From Maribacter sedimenticola (GTDB lineage: Bacteria; Bacteroidota; Bacteroidia; Flavobacteriales; Flavobacteriaceae): 64,000 nucleotides of DNA. Below, piece by piece: positions 29,130 through 38,003 of this stretch (its first letter is position 1; each line of letters opens with the position of its first letter). The position numbers were made by a program, and so were the translations under genes. The DNA lies in the NCBI RefSeq assembly GCF_900188415.1, contig NZ_FZNV01000002.1:601339-665338 (forward strand), read 5' to 3'. The notes below the pieces were generated by a model. That model did no database searches. It had not been told where the DNA came from and worked only from the letters and a program-made list of their open reading frames with translations.

Positions 29130-29927
29130 ATGGGTACAACAAACAACAATAATACGTTTTGGGCCTTAATTTTAGGCGGCAGTAGTGGCCTGGGGCTTGC
29201 CACGGCCAAAAAATTGGCCGCTCATGGTTATCATGTAATTATTGTACATAGGGACAGGCGTTCGGAGTTGGAGGATATTGAAGCATCGTTTAATATGATC
29301 AGGGCTTACGGCAATAAGTTGATTACCATGAATATAGATGCCTTTAATGCGGATAAACGCACTGCGGCCGTTATAGAAATTCAGAATCTGCTTCCTCAAG
29401 GACATTGCATCAAGGTATTGGTGCATAGTGTGGCCAAAGGTACGTTGAAACCAATGTATTCGGACCAAGGGTCAACCTTGGTAAATGCGGATTTTAAGAT
29501 TACGTTAGAGGCAATGGCGCTTAGCCTTTATGATTGGACCAAAGCATTATTTGCCGCAGATGTATTCGCTGCGGATACCCGTATCATTTCATTTACAAGC
29601 GAGGGCAATACTAGGGCATTGCCCAATTATGGCGCAGTTTCCGTGGCAAAAGTCGCTTTGGAAGCGTTAACGAGAAATATCGCCTTGGAATTTGCACCAA
29701 TGGGAATTAAGGCCAATTGCATACAAGCGGGAGTTACCCTCACCAAATCCTTAAAAATGATACCAGGCTATGCATCCATAAAAGAACATGCCTTGGCCCG
29801 CAATCCTAATAAACGGTTGACAACACCGGAAGATGTGGCCAATGCAGTATACATGTTGACGCTTGATGAAGCAAAATGGATAACCGGCACGGTCATAAAG
29901 GTCGATGGAGGGGAAAGTTTACAGTAA
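29130..29927 (+). CDS. SDR with enoyl-ACP reductase signature (FabL-like)
   Basis: A Rossmann-fold SDR of 265 residues with the cofactor loop GGSSGLG near residue 16. Instead of the classical Tyr-x3-Lys it has Tyr167-x6-Lys174 (NYGAVSVAKVALEAL), the spacing of enoyl-ACP reductases. The surrounding sequence resembles the FabL (Bacillus-type, NADPH-dependent) enzyme. It would reduce the double bond made by the adjacent dehydratase. A simple SDR or ketoreductase role cannot be excluded from sequence alone. It starts six bases after the PKS stop. Confidence 0.75.
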   Translation: MGTTNNNNTFWALILGGSSGLGLATAKKLAAHGYHVIIVHRDRRSELEDIEASFNMIRAYGNKLITMNIDAFNADKRTAAVIEIQNLLPQGHCIKVLVHSVAKGTLKPMYSDQGSTLVNADFKITLEAMALSLYDWTKALFAADVFAADTRIISFTSEGNTRALPNYGAVSVAKVALEALTRNIALEFAPMGIKANCIQAGVTLTKSLKMIPGYASIKEHALARNPNKRLTTPEDVANAVYMLTLDEAKWITGTVIKVDGGESLQ

Positions 29928-29943
29928 TGAATATAGCAAAAAG

Positions 29944-30396
29944 ATGAGTGAACGATCATGGCAATGGGTACTGGAGGCCTTACCATATACTGAACCTTTT
30001 TTGTTTGTGGATGAACTCACGAATATACACGCCACGGGAGCGGAAGGTCGGTATCGTTTTCCACCGGATGCCTATTTTTATAAAGGACATTTTAAGGACC
30101 GTCCAGTTACGCCAGGGGTATTGTTGACGGAGTGCTGTGCGCAAATAGGTCTAGTGTCTTTGGGAATTTTTCTATTGAAGAATGAAAAGAATTTACAGCA
30201 CCTGACCATTGGCATGAGCAGCACCGCAATGGAGTTTCTTAAGCCGGTTTTTCCGGGAGAGATTGTACGGGTAGTATCCGTACTGGAATATTTTAGGTTT
30301 CAGAAATTAAAATGTAGCGTAAAAATGTTTAATGAGGAGAATAATTTGGTTTGCAAGGGTACCATAGCGGGCATGATAGGTTTCAATAATGGGTAG
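29944..30396 (+). CDS. FabZ-like 3-hydroxyacyl-ACP dehydratase (hotdog fold)
   Basis: The sequence PYTEPFLFVDE leads into the catalytic His of FYKGHFKDRPVTPGVLL, and the partnering Glu is in LLTECCAQ, as in FabZ. It should remove water from 3-hydroxyacyl-ACP. ATG 29944 (150 residues) is preferred; an in-frame ATG at 29905 inside the preceding gene would add 13 residues that do not look like family sequence. The stop overlaps the ketosynthase start by eight bases, showing tight coupling. Confidence 0.85.
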   Translation: MSERSWQWVLEALPYTEPFLFVDELTNIHATGAEGRYRFPPDAYFYKGHFKDRPVTPGVLLTECCAQIGLVSLGIFLLKNEKNLQHLTIGMSSTAMEFLKPVFPGEIVRVVSVLEYFRFQKLKCSVKMFNEENNLVCKGTIAGMIGFNNG

Positions 30397-31669
30397 GCGC
30401 GTAGTTATAACAGGTATGGGCGTTTGTGCCCCAAACGGTATAGGGTTAACCAATTTTACCCAATCCCTTATTCAGGGCACTAGTGGAATTACGCACCGGC
30501 CACAATTGGAAAAATTAGGTTTTGGTTGTCAAGTAGCCGGTGAGCCACCGGTAAACCAGGCCATGTTGGCCAACTATTTTACTCCATTGGAACTCCGGGG
30601 CTTAAACGCAACCGGAATTATATATGGGGTCATAGCGGGTATGGATGCGTGGGCCGATGCCGGTTTGAGTAAAAATACCACGACAATTCCAAATTGGGAC
30701 CAAGGCATCATTTTTGGTACCGGTATTTTAGGGGTCGACAAGTTTAGGGAGGCCATTCATTTAATTGATGAGGGAAACGTTCGTCGGTTGGGAAGCACAT
30801 CGGTCATACAGACCATGGCAAGCGGTATAAGTGCCTATTTAGGTGGATTGTTAGGGTGTGGAAATCAAGTGACGACGAATTCTGCGGCGTGTACCACAGG
30901 TACCGAAGGGGTCATCATGGCGTATGACCGCATTAGCCAAGGTAAGGCAGAACAAATTTTAACGGGTAGTTGTAGTGATAGCGGACCCTACGTTTGGGGC
31001 GGTTTTGATGCAATGCGCATACTGCCTAGGACCTATAACGATAACCCTACCCAGGCCAGTAGGCCTATGAGTGCCACTGCTGGCGGATTCATACCCGGTA
31101 GTGGTGCAGGGGCATTGGTAATGGAATCCTTGGAAAGTGCCCGGAAAAGGGGTGCAAGAATATATGCAGAAGTTTTGGGTGGAGAGCTCAATAGTGGCGG
31201 ACAACTGGGCGGTGGGTCCATGACCGCACCAAATAGTATGGCGGTGCAGCGTTGTATCCGCAAGGCTATCAGCAATGCGGGTATTAGTGCTGCGGATATC
31301 GAAGTTGTTAACGGACATTTGACGGCGACATCTAAAGATGCGTTGGAAATTGAAAATTGGAGCAAGGCTTTGGGGCGTTCAGGCAAGGACTTTCCGTATA
31401 TTAATTCTTTTAAGGGAACGGTTGGGCATTGTTTGGCCGCCGCCGGAAGCATAGAATGTGTGGCAAGTATATTGCAGTTTCAAGAAAATACTATTTTTAA
31501 GAACATTAACTGTAATGATCTGCATCCGGACATTGAATCTATCATCAGTGTTCAATGTGTTCCTCGGGAACCAATTTCTTATAATGCTTCAATTATTGCA
31601 AAGGCAAGTTTTGGCTTTGGAGATGTTAATGCTTGTGTCATTTTCAAATCCTACAAATCGGATATATAA
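30389..31669 (+). CDS. Beta-ketoacyl-ACP synthase (FabF/KAS II-like)
   Basis: A complete ketosynthase of 426 residues with the catalytic triad Cys168 (NSAACTTGTEG), His310 (VNGHLTATSKDALE) and His347 (KGTVGHCLAAAGS). Compared with housekeeping FabF, the Gly after His310 is Leu and the late FGFGGTN loop reads FGFGDVN, so it is a specialised member. No chain-length factor partner is present. It would extend the acyl chain on the operon's carrier protein, feeding the type III PKS. It overlaps the dehydratase gene by eight bases. Confidence 0.9.
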   Translation: MGRRVVITGMGVCAPNGIGLTNFTQSLIQGTSGITHRPQLEKLGFGCQVAGEPPVNQAMLANYFTPLELRGLNATGIIYGVIAGMDAWADAGLSKNTTTIPNWDQGIIFGTGILGVDKFREAIHLIDEGNVRRLGSTSVIQTMASGISAYLGGLLGCGNQVTTNSAACTTGTEGVIMAYDRISQGKAEQILTGSCSDSGPYVWGGFDAMRILPRTYNDNPTQASRPMSATAGGFIPGSGAGALVMESLESARKRGARIYAEVLGGELNSGGQLGGGSMTAPNSMAVQRCIRKAISNAGISAADIEVVNGHLTATSKDALEIENWSKALGRSGKDFPYINSFKGTVGHCLAAAGSIECVASILQFQENTIFKNINCNDLHPDIESIISVQCVPREPISYNASIIAKASFGFGDVNACVIFKSYKSDI

Positions 31670-31695
31670 ACCAATCGGTATTAAAATTAGTGTAT

Positions 31696-31950
31696 ATGGA
31701 AAGGGAAGAGAAATATCAAACTTTAAAAAATATCGTAAAAGTATATTTACCTGAAGATGTGGATGTTACAGATATTAAGCAAAATAGCCACTTTATGGAA
31801 AACCTGAACATTAATTCGGCCAATTTAGTGGATATTGTATTGGATGTGGAAGATGCTTTTGATATCAGGTTAGAGAATGAGGATATGGATCAGATGCAAA
31901 CGGTAAATGATGCATTGGCCATTATAGATGCAAAACTATCGCAAAAATAA
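31696..31950 (+). CDS. Acyl carrier protein
   Basis: An 84-residue acidic four-helix protein. The phosphopantetheine-accepting Ser is at residue 41, but the usual Asp-Ser-Leu reads Asn-Ser-Ala (INSANLVDIVLDVEDAF). Helix II and III acids (EDAFDI, LENEDM) are kept. ATG 31696 is preferred over an upstream in-frame start inside the ketosynthase gene. It is the last gene of the operon and the likely carrier for the acyl chain used by the KAS, dehydratase, SDR and type III PKS. Confidence 0.88.
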   Translation: MEREEKYQTLKNIVKVYLPEDVDVTDIKQNSHFMENLNINSANLVDIVLDVEDAFDIRLENEDMDQMQTVNDALAIIDAKLSQK

Positions 31951-32001
31951 GTTGTAATCAATACCTGCACTAATACATTATAACCTTAATCAGATTACTG
32001 A

Positions 32002-32967
32002 CTATGGTGTTGTCTTCTCCTTGATCAGTACCGAGGCTAAGATACCAGATACCAATGAAATTGAAATAACCGCTAAGGATACCCATTCCGGTAATTCAAT
32101 GTAATGCGAAAAGAGCATTTTAAGTCCAACAAATGCTAAGATCACCACCAGGCTATAGTTAATGTACCTAAACTTTTCAAGCATTCTTGAAATTAGAAAA
32201 TACATAGACCTTAGGCCTAATATTGCTAAAATATTAGAGGTAAATACAATAAATGGGTCAGCGGTAATGGCCAAAATAGCAGGTATACTGTCCAGTGCAA
32301 AAAGAATGTCGGTCAGTTCAATAACGATTAGGGCTACAAATAGTGGCGTAGCAGCTTTAACGCCCATTCTTCTAATGAAAAAATCATGTCCGTGCATCTG
32401 GGTGGTCACGGGATAAATCTTTTTGATCTGTTTAAATACAAAGGAATTTTTTGGATCAAAATTATCATCCTCGCCCTTGAGCATATTAAATGCAGTGTAT
32501 AAAAGAAAAATACCGAAAATATAGATAATCCATTCAAATTTGGTGATGAGGGCAACCCCAAAGAAAATCATCAGTGCCCTAAATACTATGGCTCCCAAAA
32601 TTCCCCAAAATAGTACACGGTGTTGGTACAAAGGCGGAATCTTGAAAGAACCGAAAATTACAGCGATGACAAAAACATTGTCCACGCTCAGGGACAACTC
32701 TATCAAATACCCCGTAATATATTTTAATACGGCATTGTTAGGTGTAAGTCCGGTTGGATTTTCAATTAGTCCTGTATTGAACAACCAATAGATCACGCCG
32801 CTAAAACTTAAGGCAACGGTTACCCATATAGCGGTCCATATCCCGGCCTCCTTAGATTTTATGACATGGTCGTTCTTATGGAACACTCCAAGGTCTAAGG
32901 CTAGAAAAACAAGTACAAAGGCAATAAAAACGATCCAGACTATCATATTCAAATTTAAAAGTGGCAA
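32002..32967 (-). CDS. TerC family membrane protein
   Basis: About seven to nine transmembrane helices with the acidic signature ELSLSVDNVFVIAVIF and a second conserved ELTDILFALDSIPAIL, both diagnostic of the TerC/Alx family. Members act in metal (often manganese) export or homeostasis and in protein secretion-linked metallation. The 321-residue length fits. It is a single-gene unit convergent with the ACP operon (51-base gap). Confidence 0.92.
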   Translation of the reverse strand: MPLLNLNMIVWIVFIAFVLVFLALDLGVFHKNDHVIKSKEAGIWTAIWVTVALSFSGVIYWLFNTGLIENPTGLTPNNAVLKYITGYLIELSLSVDNVFVIAVIFGSFKIPPLYQHRVLFWGILGAIVFRALMIFFGVALITKFEWIIYIFGIFLLYTAFNMLKGEDDNFDPKNSFVFKQIKKIYPVTTQMHGHDFFIRRMGVKAATPLFVALIVIELTDILFALDSIPAILAITADPFIVFTSNILAILGLRSMYFLISRMLEKFRYINYSLVVILAFVGLKMLFSHYIELPEWVSLAVISISLVSGILASVLIKEKTTP

Positions 32968-33120
32968 AGGTACTATAAATAGTCCTTTTGAAAATTATTT
33001 TAGCAATTTCTTCACAGCTTGAGAATCAACTCAATACATTAAAAATTAATGGGATAAGATCAATCAAAATTTTCATTTAAACGTACTTTTAAAATAAATT
33101 TTTAACTGTAAAAGATAAAT

Positions 33121-33729
33121 ATGGTACAGCAAGAACACATTGAAAAGGAAAAAGTTGCGGATACGGATCATGAACTATTAAATCTATTGAAACAGCGGTA
33201 TAGCCCAAGGATTTTCAGTGATCAAGAACTACGTGAAGAAGAGATGCAGACTTTGTTTGAAGCTGCTAGGTGGTCTGCCAGTTCCAATAATTGGCAACCA
33301 TGGCGATTTATATATGCGCATAAAGGATCGGATACCTATGATAAAATAGCGGAATGTTTGGGAGAGTTCAATCAGTCATGGGCAACCAATGCTCCGGTAC
33401 TTATGCTATCCGCCTATAAGAAAACCAATCCGGAGGGTAAGGAGAATTTTCATGCCCTGCACGATTTGGGAATGTGTTTGGGTACCATGGCCATACAAGC
33501 GGAGCATATGGGCATAGCACTGCACCATATGGCAGGTCTGGATTGGAAAAAAGCCCATAACATATTTAAAGTGCCAGAGGAGTATCATATTACTACAGGA
33601 ATTGCCGTTGGTTATTACGGTGGCACGTTAAGCGATTTGCCGGAGAAATTGCAAGAGGCAGAAGTAGCCAAGCGTAAACGAAAGCCCCAGGAGGAATTTG
33701 CTTTTAAAAATGAATGGAGAACCATATAA
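33121..33729 (+). CDS. Nitroreductase family protein
   Basis: A 202-residue FMN-dependent fold with RYSPRIFSDQEL near the N-terminus, EAARWSASSNNWQPWRFI (FMN phosphate and ring contacts) and AVGYYG near the end. Such enzymes reduce nitroaromatics, quinones or other electrophiles with NAD(P)H, usually as dimers in the cytoplasm. Natural substrate unknown. It is a single gene with a long AT-rich leader. Confidence 0.9.
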   Translation: MVQQEHIEKEKVADTDHELLNLLKQRYSPRIFSDQELREEEMQTLFEAARWSASSNNWQPWRFIYAHKGSDTYDKIAECLGEFNQSWATNAPVLMLSAYKKTNPEGKENFHALHDLGMCLGTMAIQAEHMGIALHHMAGLDWKKAHNIFKVPEEYHITTGIAVGYYGGTLSDLPEKLQEAEVAKRKRKPQEEFAFKNEWRTI

Positions 33730-33917
33730 AGTTATGGTTACATTCGCCCTTAAAAAAATTAAATTGGCTTACAACTTAAGTTTAAAAATTACCGGCAATA
33801 TCGTGGATAAGAAGTATGGACGAAATGTAAACTTTTTTCGATAAACAGATAAGTTTATAGTAGAATATTGGGGTTTGTATTTTATGTATTAATTTTCTCT
33901 TAGAACACGTTATTGAC

Positions 33918-34271
33918 ATGAAAAATATAACCCTATTTGGGGTTGTGGTTGTAGGATTTTTTGTAGGAATTCATACAACGCAGGCCCAAGACACCGTAAT
34001 GGTGGAATCTTACGTAAAAAAACGTACCCTATTGAACCAATTTGAGTCGGATTTTGTGCTTCCGGCCTCTAAGAGAATTGCATTAAAACAGAGTAGAATT
34101 GCGTATCAATACCACACTAAGGAAATATTGGACACCCTTGATATTTCGGACAGAAAACGAAAGCGTTTGATCGAGGAATTAAAACGCAATCCGTTTTCTG
34201 AACGAATACAAGAAGTAATAACCAATGAACAGGAGGCTAAGGAAGCAACATCTTCCGTAGCTCCGGAATAA
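33918..34271 (+). CDS. Small secreted protein, paralogue of the gene at 35242
   Basis: A signal peptide (cleavage after TTQAQ, near residue 24) precedes about 90 mature residues. The stretch LDTLDISDRKRKRLIEEL followed by SERIQEVI matches the gene at 35242-35565, which reads LDTLDISEKKRLRLIKAL and SEKVQKTI in the same order. Both are probably periplasmic and helical. I do not recognise a named family. Confidence 0.7.
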   Translation: MKNITLFGVVVVGFFVGIHTTQAQDTVMVESYVKKRTLLNQFESDFVLPASKRIALKQSRIAYQYHTKEILDTLDISDRKRKRLIEELKRNPFSERIQEVITNEQEAKEATSSVAPE

Positions 34272-34277
34272 TAGTGT

Positions 34278-34580
34278 TTAATGCGATTGCATCTTGGCCT
34301 TACGTTTTTCCAATTGTCGTTGTAAATCTTCTACGGACGAGGCAATGGAGGCCTCAAAACTAGCGGTGGAGGATTGTGCAAACAAACGTGGCCCTGGGGC
34401 ACTCAAGCGGATGTTGCATACCATACCGGTGTCTGGGGAAGAGGTGTTTTCTTTCTTAAAAAAAACATCGGATCGTACTATAAAATCGAATTTGTCCATT
34501 AATTTTTCTAATTTCTGGGCAGCCATAATCTCTAAACGATTGCTGGCTTTGACATCGTCATATTCAAAATTGATATTCAT
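34278..34580 (-). CDS. Ribosome hibernation-promoting factor/RaiA-like protein (short form)
   Basis: The 100-residue protein begins MNINFEYDDVKASNRLE, the start of the RaiA/HPF beta-alpha fold, and continues with KLEKLMDKFDFIVRSDVFF and an ending rich in Lys and Arg. Short HPF proteins bind the 30S decoding region and help form 100S dimers or protect idle ribosomes in stationary phase. ATG 34580 was chosen; the upstream extension has no family match. It lies between the two paralogous small secreted protein genes on the opposite strand. Confidence 0.85.
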   Translation of the reverse strand: MNINFEYDDVKASNRLEIMAAQKLEKLMDKFDFIVRSDVFFKKENTSSPDTGMVCNIRLSAPGPRLFAQSSTASFEASIASSVEDLQRQLEKRKAKMQSH

Positions 34581-34810
34581 AGGTTGAAAGTTTAGTTTAA
34601 GGTACTCATTTCCGTTAATCCATACAACTAAAAAAAACTTAAAAACAATTTTCATTTAGGTTATGAATTTCTAACCCTTTTGTTTTTAAATCGTTATCTT
34701 AAAGGTGGGAAAATTAAATTTAAGTTAAAGCATGTAAAAGTCCATTTATCTTCGAGCAACTTTCTTAATTTGAACTAAAATTCCCACAAACCATTTAAAT
34801 CCTTTGTGCT

Positions 34811-35125
34811 ATGGAAAATGTTCAGGACAAATCTAAATGTTTAGGAAAATTAGAACGTTGTTATATCATCCTTCAGCATATAAGAACTAAGATAGATTCA
34901 TACCTATATGAACCTTCTACCTGTGCACTTTTCGAGACTAAGGAATATCTAAAACAAAAAATAGATAAATTGATCGCTGCCAACGAGTCCTTATTGAATT
35001 ACTTACGTGGAACCAATGAGTTATTGCCCGATCAATTTCAGGATGTAAATTACCATATTCAGGAGACCTTTGAACTTGAGGATGATTTTACGGACTACAC
35101 CTTAAAATCCAGTAAGAACTCTTAG
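34811..35125 (+). CDS. Hypothetical helical protein
   Basis: 104 residues, soluble, rich in Leu, Lys and Glu, with two Cys in the first 40 residues. It appears largely helical and ends with an acidic stretch (ELEDDFTDYTL). Family not recognised. It sits between the HPF gene (opposite strand) and the second small secreted protein gene. Codon use and length look normal, so it is probably a real gene. Confidence 0.55.
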   Translation: MENVQDKSKCLGKLERCYIILQHIRTKIDSYLYEPSTCALFETKEYLKQKIDKLIAANESLLNYLRGTNELLPDQFQDVNYHIQETFELEDDFTDYTLKSSKNS

Positions 35126-35184
35126 TACGTTATCATTTACATTAAAGTTGAGTGGAAATCTTTGGATAAGTAAATAAACCATAC

Positions 35185-35217
35185 TTGTCCTTATTTTGAA
35201 ATTTGTTAGTACTTTAG
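35185..35217 (+). promoter_or_regulatory. Possible promoter for the 35242 gene
   Basis: TTG at 35185-35187 and TACTTTAG at 35210-35217 are 22 bases apart, close to the TTG-N17-23-TAnnTTTG consensus with one mismatch. The first coding base follows 25 bases later. Confidence 0.35.
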
Positions 35218-35241
35218 GGGAAGAACCTAAATGATCAAACA

Positions 35242-35565
35242 ATGAAAACGTTATATCGTTTTGCATTTTGCTGCTTATTATTCAGTGTAGCAACAATACA
35301 TGCGCAAACGGACAGCCTACAGAAAAAGTCATCCTTGTCCGTTGAGGAAGACGGACCAATTATGTACCAGTTTGAACCAAATTACGCAGCGGTACAATTA
35401 AAACGTAGAACGGCATTACTACAAAAGATCAGGGCGCTGGATACTTTGGATATTTCCGAAAAAAAGAGGCTTAGATTAATCAAGGCACTCTACAAGGACC
35501 TGAATTCCGAAAAGGTGCAAAAAACGATCTTAGCCGATACCCAGTTCGAGGAGGAAGAATTTTAG
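35242..35565 (+). CDS. Small secreted protein, paralogue of the gene at 33918
   Basis: A signal peptide (cleavage near IHAQ, residue 22) precedes an acidic mature protein of about 85 residues. It shares the core LDTLDIS-[DE]-x-KR-x-RLI and the later SE-x-QxxI with the protein at 33918-34271. The pair is probably an old duplication. It is followed by a DUF4251 lipoprotein gene about 80 bases later. Function unknown. Confidence 0.7.
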   Translation: MKTLYRFAFCCLLFSVATIHAQTDSLQKKSSLSVEEDGPIMYQFEPNYAAVQLKRRTALLQKIRALDTLDISEKKRLRLIKALYKDLNSEKVQKTILADTQFEEEEF

Positions 35566-35642
35566 TATCATTTTATGTGAAGGAATCCTCAACTGGCATA
35601 ATTTTAGTGGGTTATAATGCATTATCGATACTATTGAAAGCT

Positions 35643-36194
35643 ATGGGAAGGAAAATTTTGTATTTGTTATTTTCAGCGCTTTTGTGGAATTGTTCTACAA
35701 CCAAGGCACCCACAGAGGCAGAGATCAGTTCGTTGCAGGAGGTTATGCAGCATCAATCCTTTGAATTCATTGCGGAATGGGCAAACCCTATGGCTACACG
35801 TAGTCTAAATAGTATTTCCAATGCAGGTCTTTTGCCTCCTGGAAGTAATGTTACCCGTATCAATCTAATGGGCAATCCTAATTATTTAAGGGTGATGGGC
35901 GATTCTGTATCCGGTAATTTGCCCTATTATGGAGAGCGACAGTTCAATGCAGGCTATGGATCCGCTACCGGTATTGAATTTGATGGTCGAGCAAAATCGT
36001 ATTCAGGGGTGTATGATGCGGACAAAAACGCATTTAAAATCCAGTTCAAGGCCAAAAACAATACCGAACAGTATACCGTTAATATGTTTGTCTACCCAAA
36101 TAGAACCGCACAAGTATCGGTCACTTCATCAGACCGTTTATCCATACGTTATGAAGGTGCTATAAAGGAAATTGATAAAGATAATAATCAATAA
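35643..36194 (+). CDS. DUF4251 lipoprotein
   Basis: The signal peptide is MGRKILYLLFSALLWNC with lipidated Cys 17. ATG 35643 was chosen over an in-frame GTG at 35577, which would add 22 residues. The mature part matches DUF4251: SFEFIAEWANP, then beta strands with NLPYYGERQFNAGYGSATGI and YEGAIKEI at the end. The family is confined mainly to Bacteroidota and has no known function. It probably sits in the outer membrane or periplasm. Confidence 0.85.
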   Translation: MGRKILYLLFSALLWNCSTTKAPTEAEISSLQEVMQHQSFEFIAEWANPMATRSLNSISNAGLLPPGSNVTRINLMGNPNYLRVMGDSVSGNLPYYGERQFNAGYGSATGIEFDGRAKSYSGVYDADKNAFKIQFKAKNNTEQYTVNMFVYPNRTAQVSVTSSDRLSIRYEGAIKEIDKDNNQ

Positions 36195-36222
36195 TTTAAG
36201 CAGTTCTATATAAAGTTATTAT

Positions 36223-37734
36223 TTAATAATTATCCGTATTCGTTACAAAAGCTATTTTCTTGCTATCCGGAGACCAACTTGGAACATTGATAGTACCTTG
36301 TCCGCCATAAATATGGGCCAAAACTTTGGGTGTTCCTCCCTTAGCGGGCATAATTCTTAACATGCAATGTTTATAGAACGGATGTTGGCTAGGGTCAATA
36401 TCTTTTGGAAAGGAAATGAAGACGATCCAATTTTGATCGGGACTAATATGGGGAAACCAATTGTTATAGTCATCAAAGGTCAGTTGGGTCTGTTTTTTTC
36501 CATTAGCCTTCATACGGTACAATTGCATGGTTCCGGAACGTACGGAGTTAAAATAAATATATTTGCCTTTAGCATCAAACTCAGGTCCATCATCCAAGGT
36601 AGCAAAATCCGTCAGTTGTTCTTCCTTTCCTGATTTTACATTGATTGAAAATATGTTATAAGCGCCGTTGCGTTCGCCCGTGAACAACATTTCCTTATTA
36701 TTGGGAGACCACCCGTGAAAATAGGAGGCACCGACCCCTGGTTTGGTCACCATTTTAGGTAGTGAATCCCCCTGGGTAGGCAAATAGTAAAGTGCGGATT
36801 TACCCCCGTCGTCTTGGTTATGGTTGCTTATGCCCAAGAGTTTTCCGTCAAAGGTAAGTACGTGGTCATTATTGTTATGTACTGCAAATCCGGTATTTAA
36901 CGGAGTTATGGTAGAAGTTTCCAACTCAAAATTATAAAGATGTCCTTTGGAATTATAAATCAATTTTTTGCCATCAACCGTCCAATTGGGAGCTTGGATA
37001 GAATGGGCGGAATGGTGGAGTATTTTTCTATGACCGCTCTCCACATCCATTAGTTCCAAATTACTGCCAATATAATCCCTATACGGGGTGTAATCTTCTG
37101 CTACGGGCTTTATAATTCTTACGTTACTAAAGGTAGCGCTCTCCAATACCTTAGGGTTGTGGGAACAGACATAGATACCTACATAAACTTCATTGTCCAA
37201 CTCCATATCGGTGAGGGTCTCACTTACGAATTCCTCCCCAAATTTGGCCGTAGACATCATGTAGGTAGTTCCCCGGCGTTCCAATTGTATTATGGTGGGC
37301 GATTGTTGGTCGGACTTTAGTTCTTCGGTATTTCCTCCAACCGTTTTACGGTACTGTAAAGAGGTGAGTCCGTCCCCATGTGTGCTGGCGTTTACATGTC
37401 TGGAGTTGGTATCCAGGTTGTCCTTGATGATCCAACCGGCCTTACGGTGGGGGTCTTTTCCTTCACCGTTAAAATGTACGGTGGCCCTCACTATAAAATC
37501 ACCTTGTATGGTGGTCCATAGGTATTGAAATTCATCAGCGCCAAACCACATATTCGTACCGGAACCTGTTAAGGTATAGGTCTGGTCCTTTGCATTGTAA
37601 TTGGCGGTGCCTTTGATCTTTGGGTTGCCTACGGCGGTATTTCCATCAAAAATTCCAATAGTATGTTGGGCTATGGTGGTATTAAAGCATAGAAAAAGGC
37701 ATACCCATATGCCTAAGGAGCAGTGTAGTTTCAT
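36223..37734 (-). CDS. Secreted TolB/PD40 beta-propeller with N-terminal DUF1349-like domain
   Basis: A signal peptide (cleavage near TIAQH, residue ~23) leads to a concanavalin-like domain (about residues 25-205) with GDFIVRATVHFNGEGKDPHRKAG and YRKTVGGNTEELKSD, as in DUF1349-type domains. This is followed by a six-bladed TolB-like propeller with PD40 repeats (APNWTVDGKKLIYNSKG, SPNNKEMLFTGERNGAYNI, SPDQNWIVFISFP, SWSPDSKKIAFVTN). Such proteins are exported and bind polymers or partner proteins. It is a single minus-strand gene convergent with DUF4251. Confidence 0.8.
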   Translation of the reverse strand: MKLHCSLGIWVCLFLCFNTTIAQHTIGIFDGNTAVGNPKIKGTANYNAKDQTYTLTGSGTNMWFGADEFQYLWTTIQGDFIVRATVHFNGEGKDPHRKAGWIIKDNLDTNSRHVNASTHGDGLTSLQYRKTVGGNTEELKSDQQSPTIIQLERRGTTYMMSTAKFGEEFVSETLTDMELDNEVYVGIYVCSHNPKVLESATFSNVRIIKPVAEDYTPYRDYIGSNLELMDVESGHRKILHHSAHSIQAPNWTVDGKKLIYNSKGHLYNFELETSTITPLNTGFAVHNNNDHVLTFDGKLLGISNHNQDDGGKSALYYLPTQGDSLPKMVTKPGVGASYFHGWSPNNKEMLFTGERNGAYNIFSINVKSGKEEQLTDFATLDDGPEFDAKGKYIYFNSVRSGTMQLYRMKANGKKQTQLTFDDYNNWFPHISPDQNWIVFISFPKDIDPSQHPFYKHCMLRIMPAKGGTPKVLAHIYGGQGTINVPSWSPDSKKIAFVTNTDNY

Positions 37735-37960
37735 AATGAACGTAATTTTGTTGGTTGTTAAGTTGACCTTTAAATATACGGTTTTAATTGCTTCAAAAAT
37801 GGGGAATGGTGCTAAAGAAACGGTAGAGCTATGTACAACTACGTTCGTGAAATTGGGTCTAACTGGTGCGTAAATCGCTTAATACATGCTTATTTACGTT
37901 AAACTAAACCTAAAAGCCCAAGGTTTTGCGCTATAATTCTTTTTTGGCCTATGAGAACGA

Positions 37961-37968
37961 TACCTTTG
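37961..37968 (+). promoter_or_regulatory. Perfect TAnnTTTG -7 element before slyD-like gene
   Basis: TACCTTTG matches the flavobacterial -7 consensus fully and lies 36 bases before the start codon. A TTG at 37944-37946 is only 14 bases upstream, shorter than the usual spacing, so the -33 element is uncertain. Confidence 0.4.
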
Positions 37969-38003
37969 TTTCTTATAAAAGATAATTAGTAGAATAAAAC
38001 AGT

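Noticed and set aside
30389-31669. Type II PKS with chain-length factor
   Set aside because: Only one ketosynthase is present and its catalytic residues are complete, so no KS-alpha/beta pair exists.
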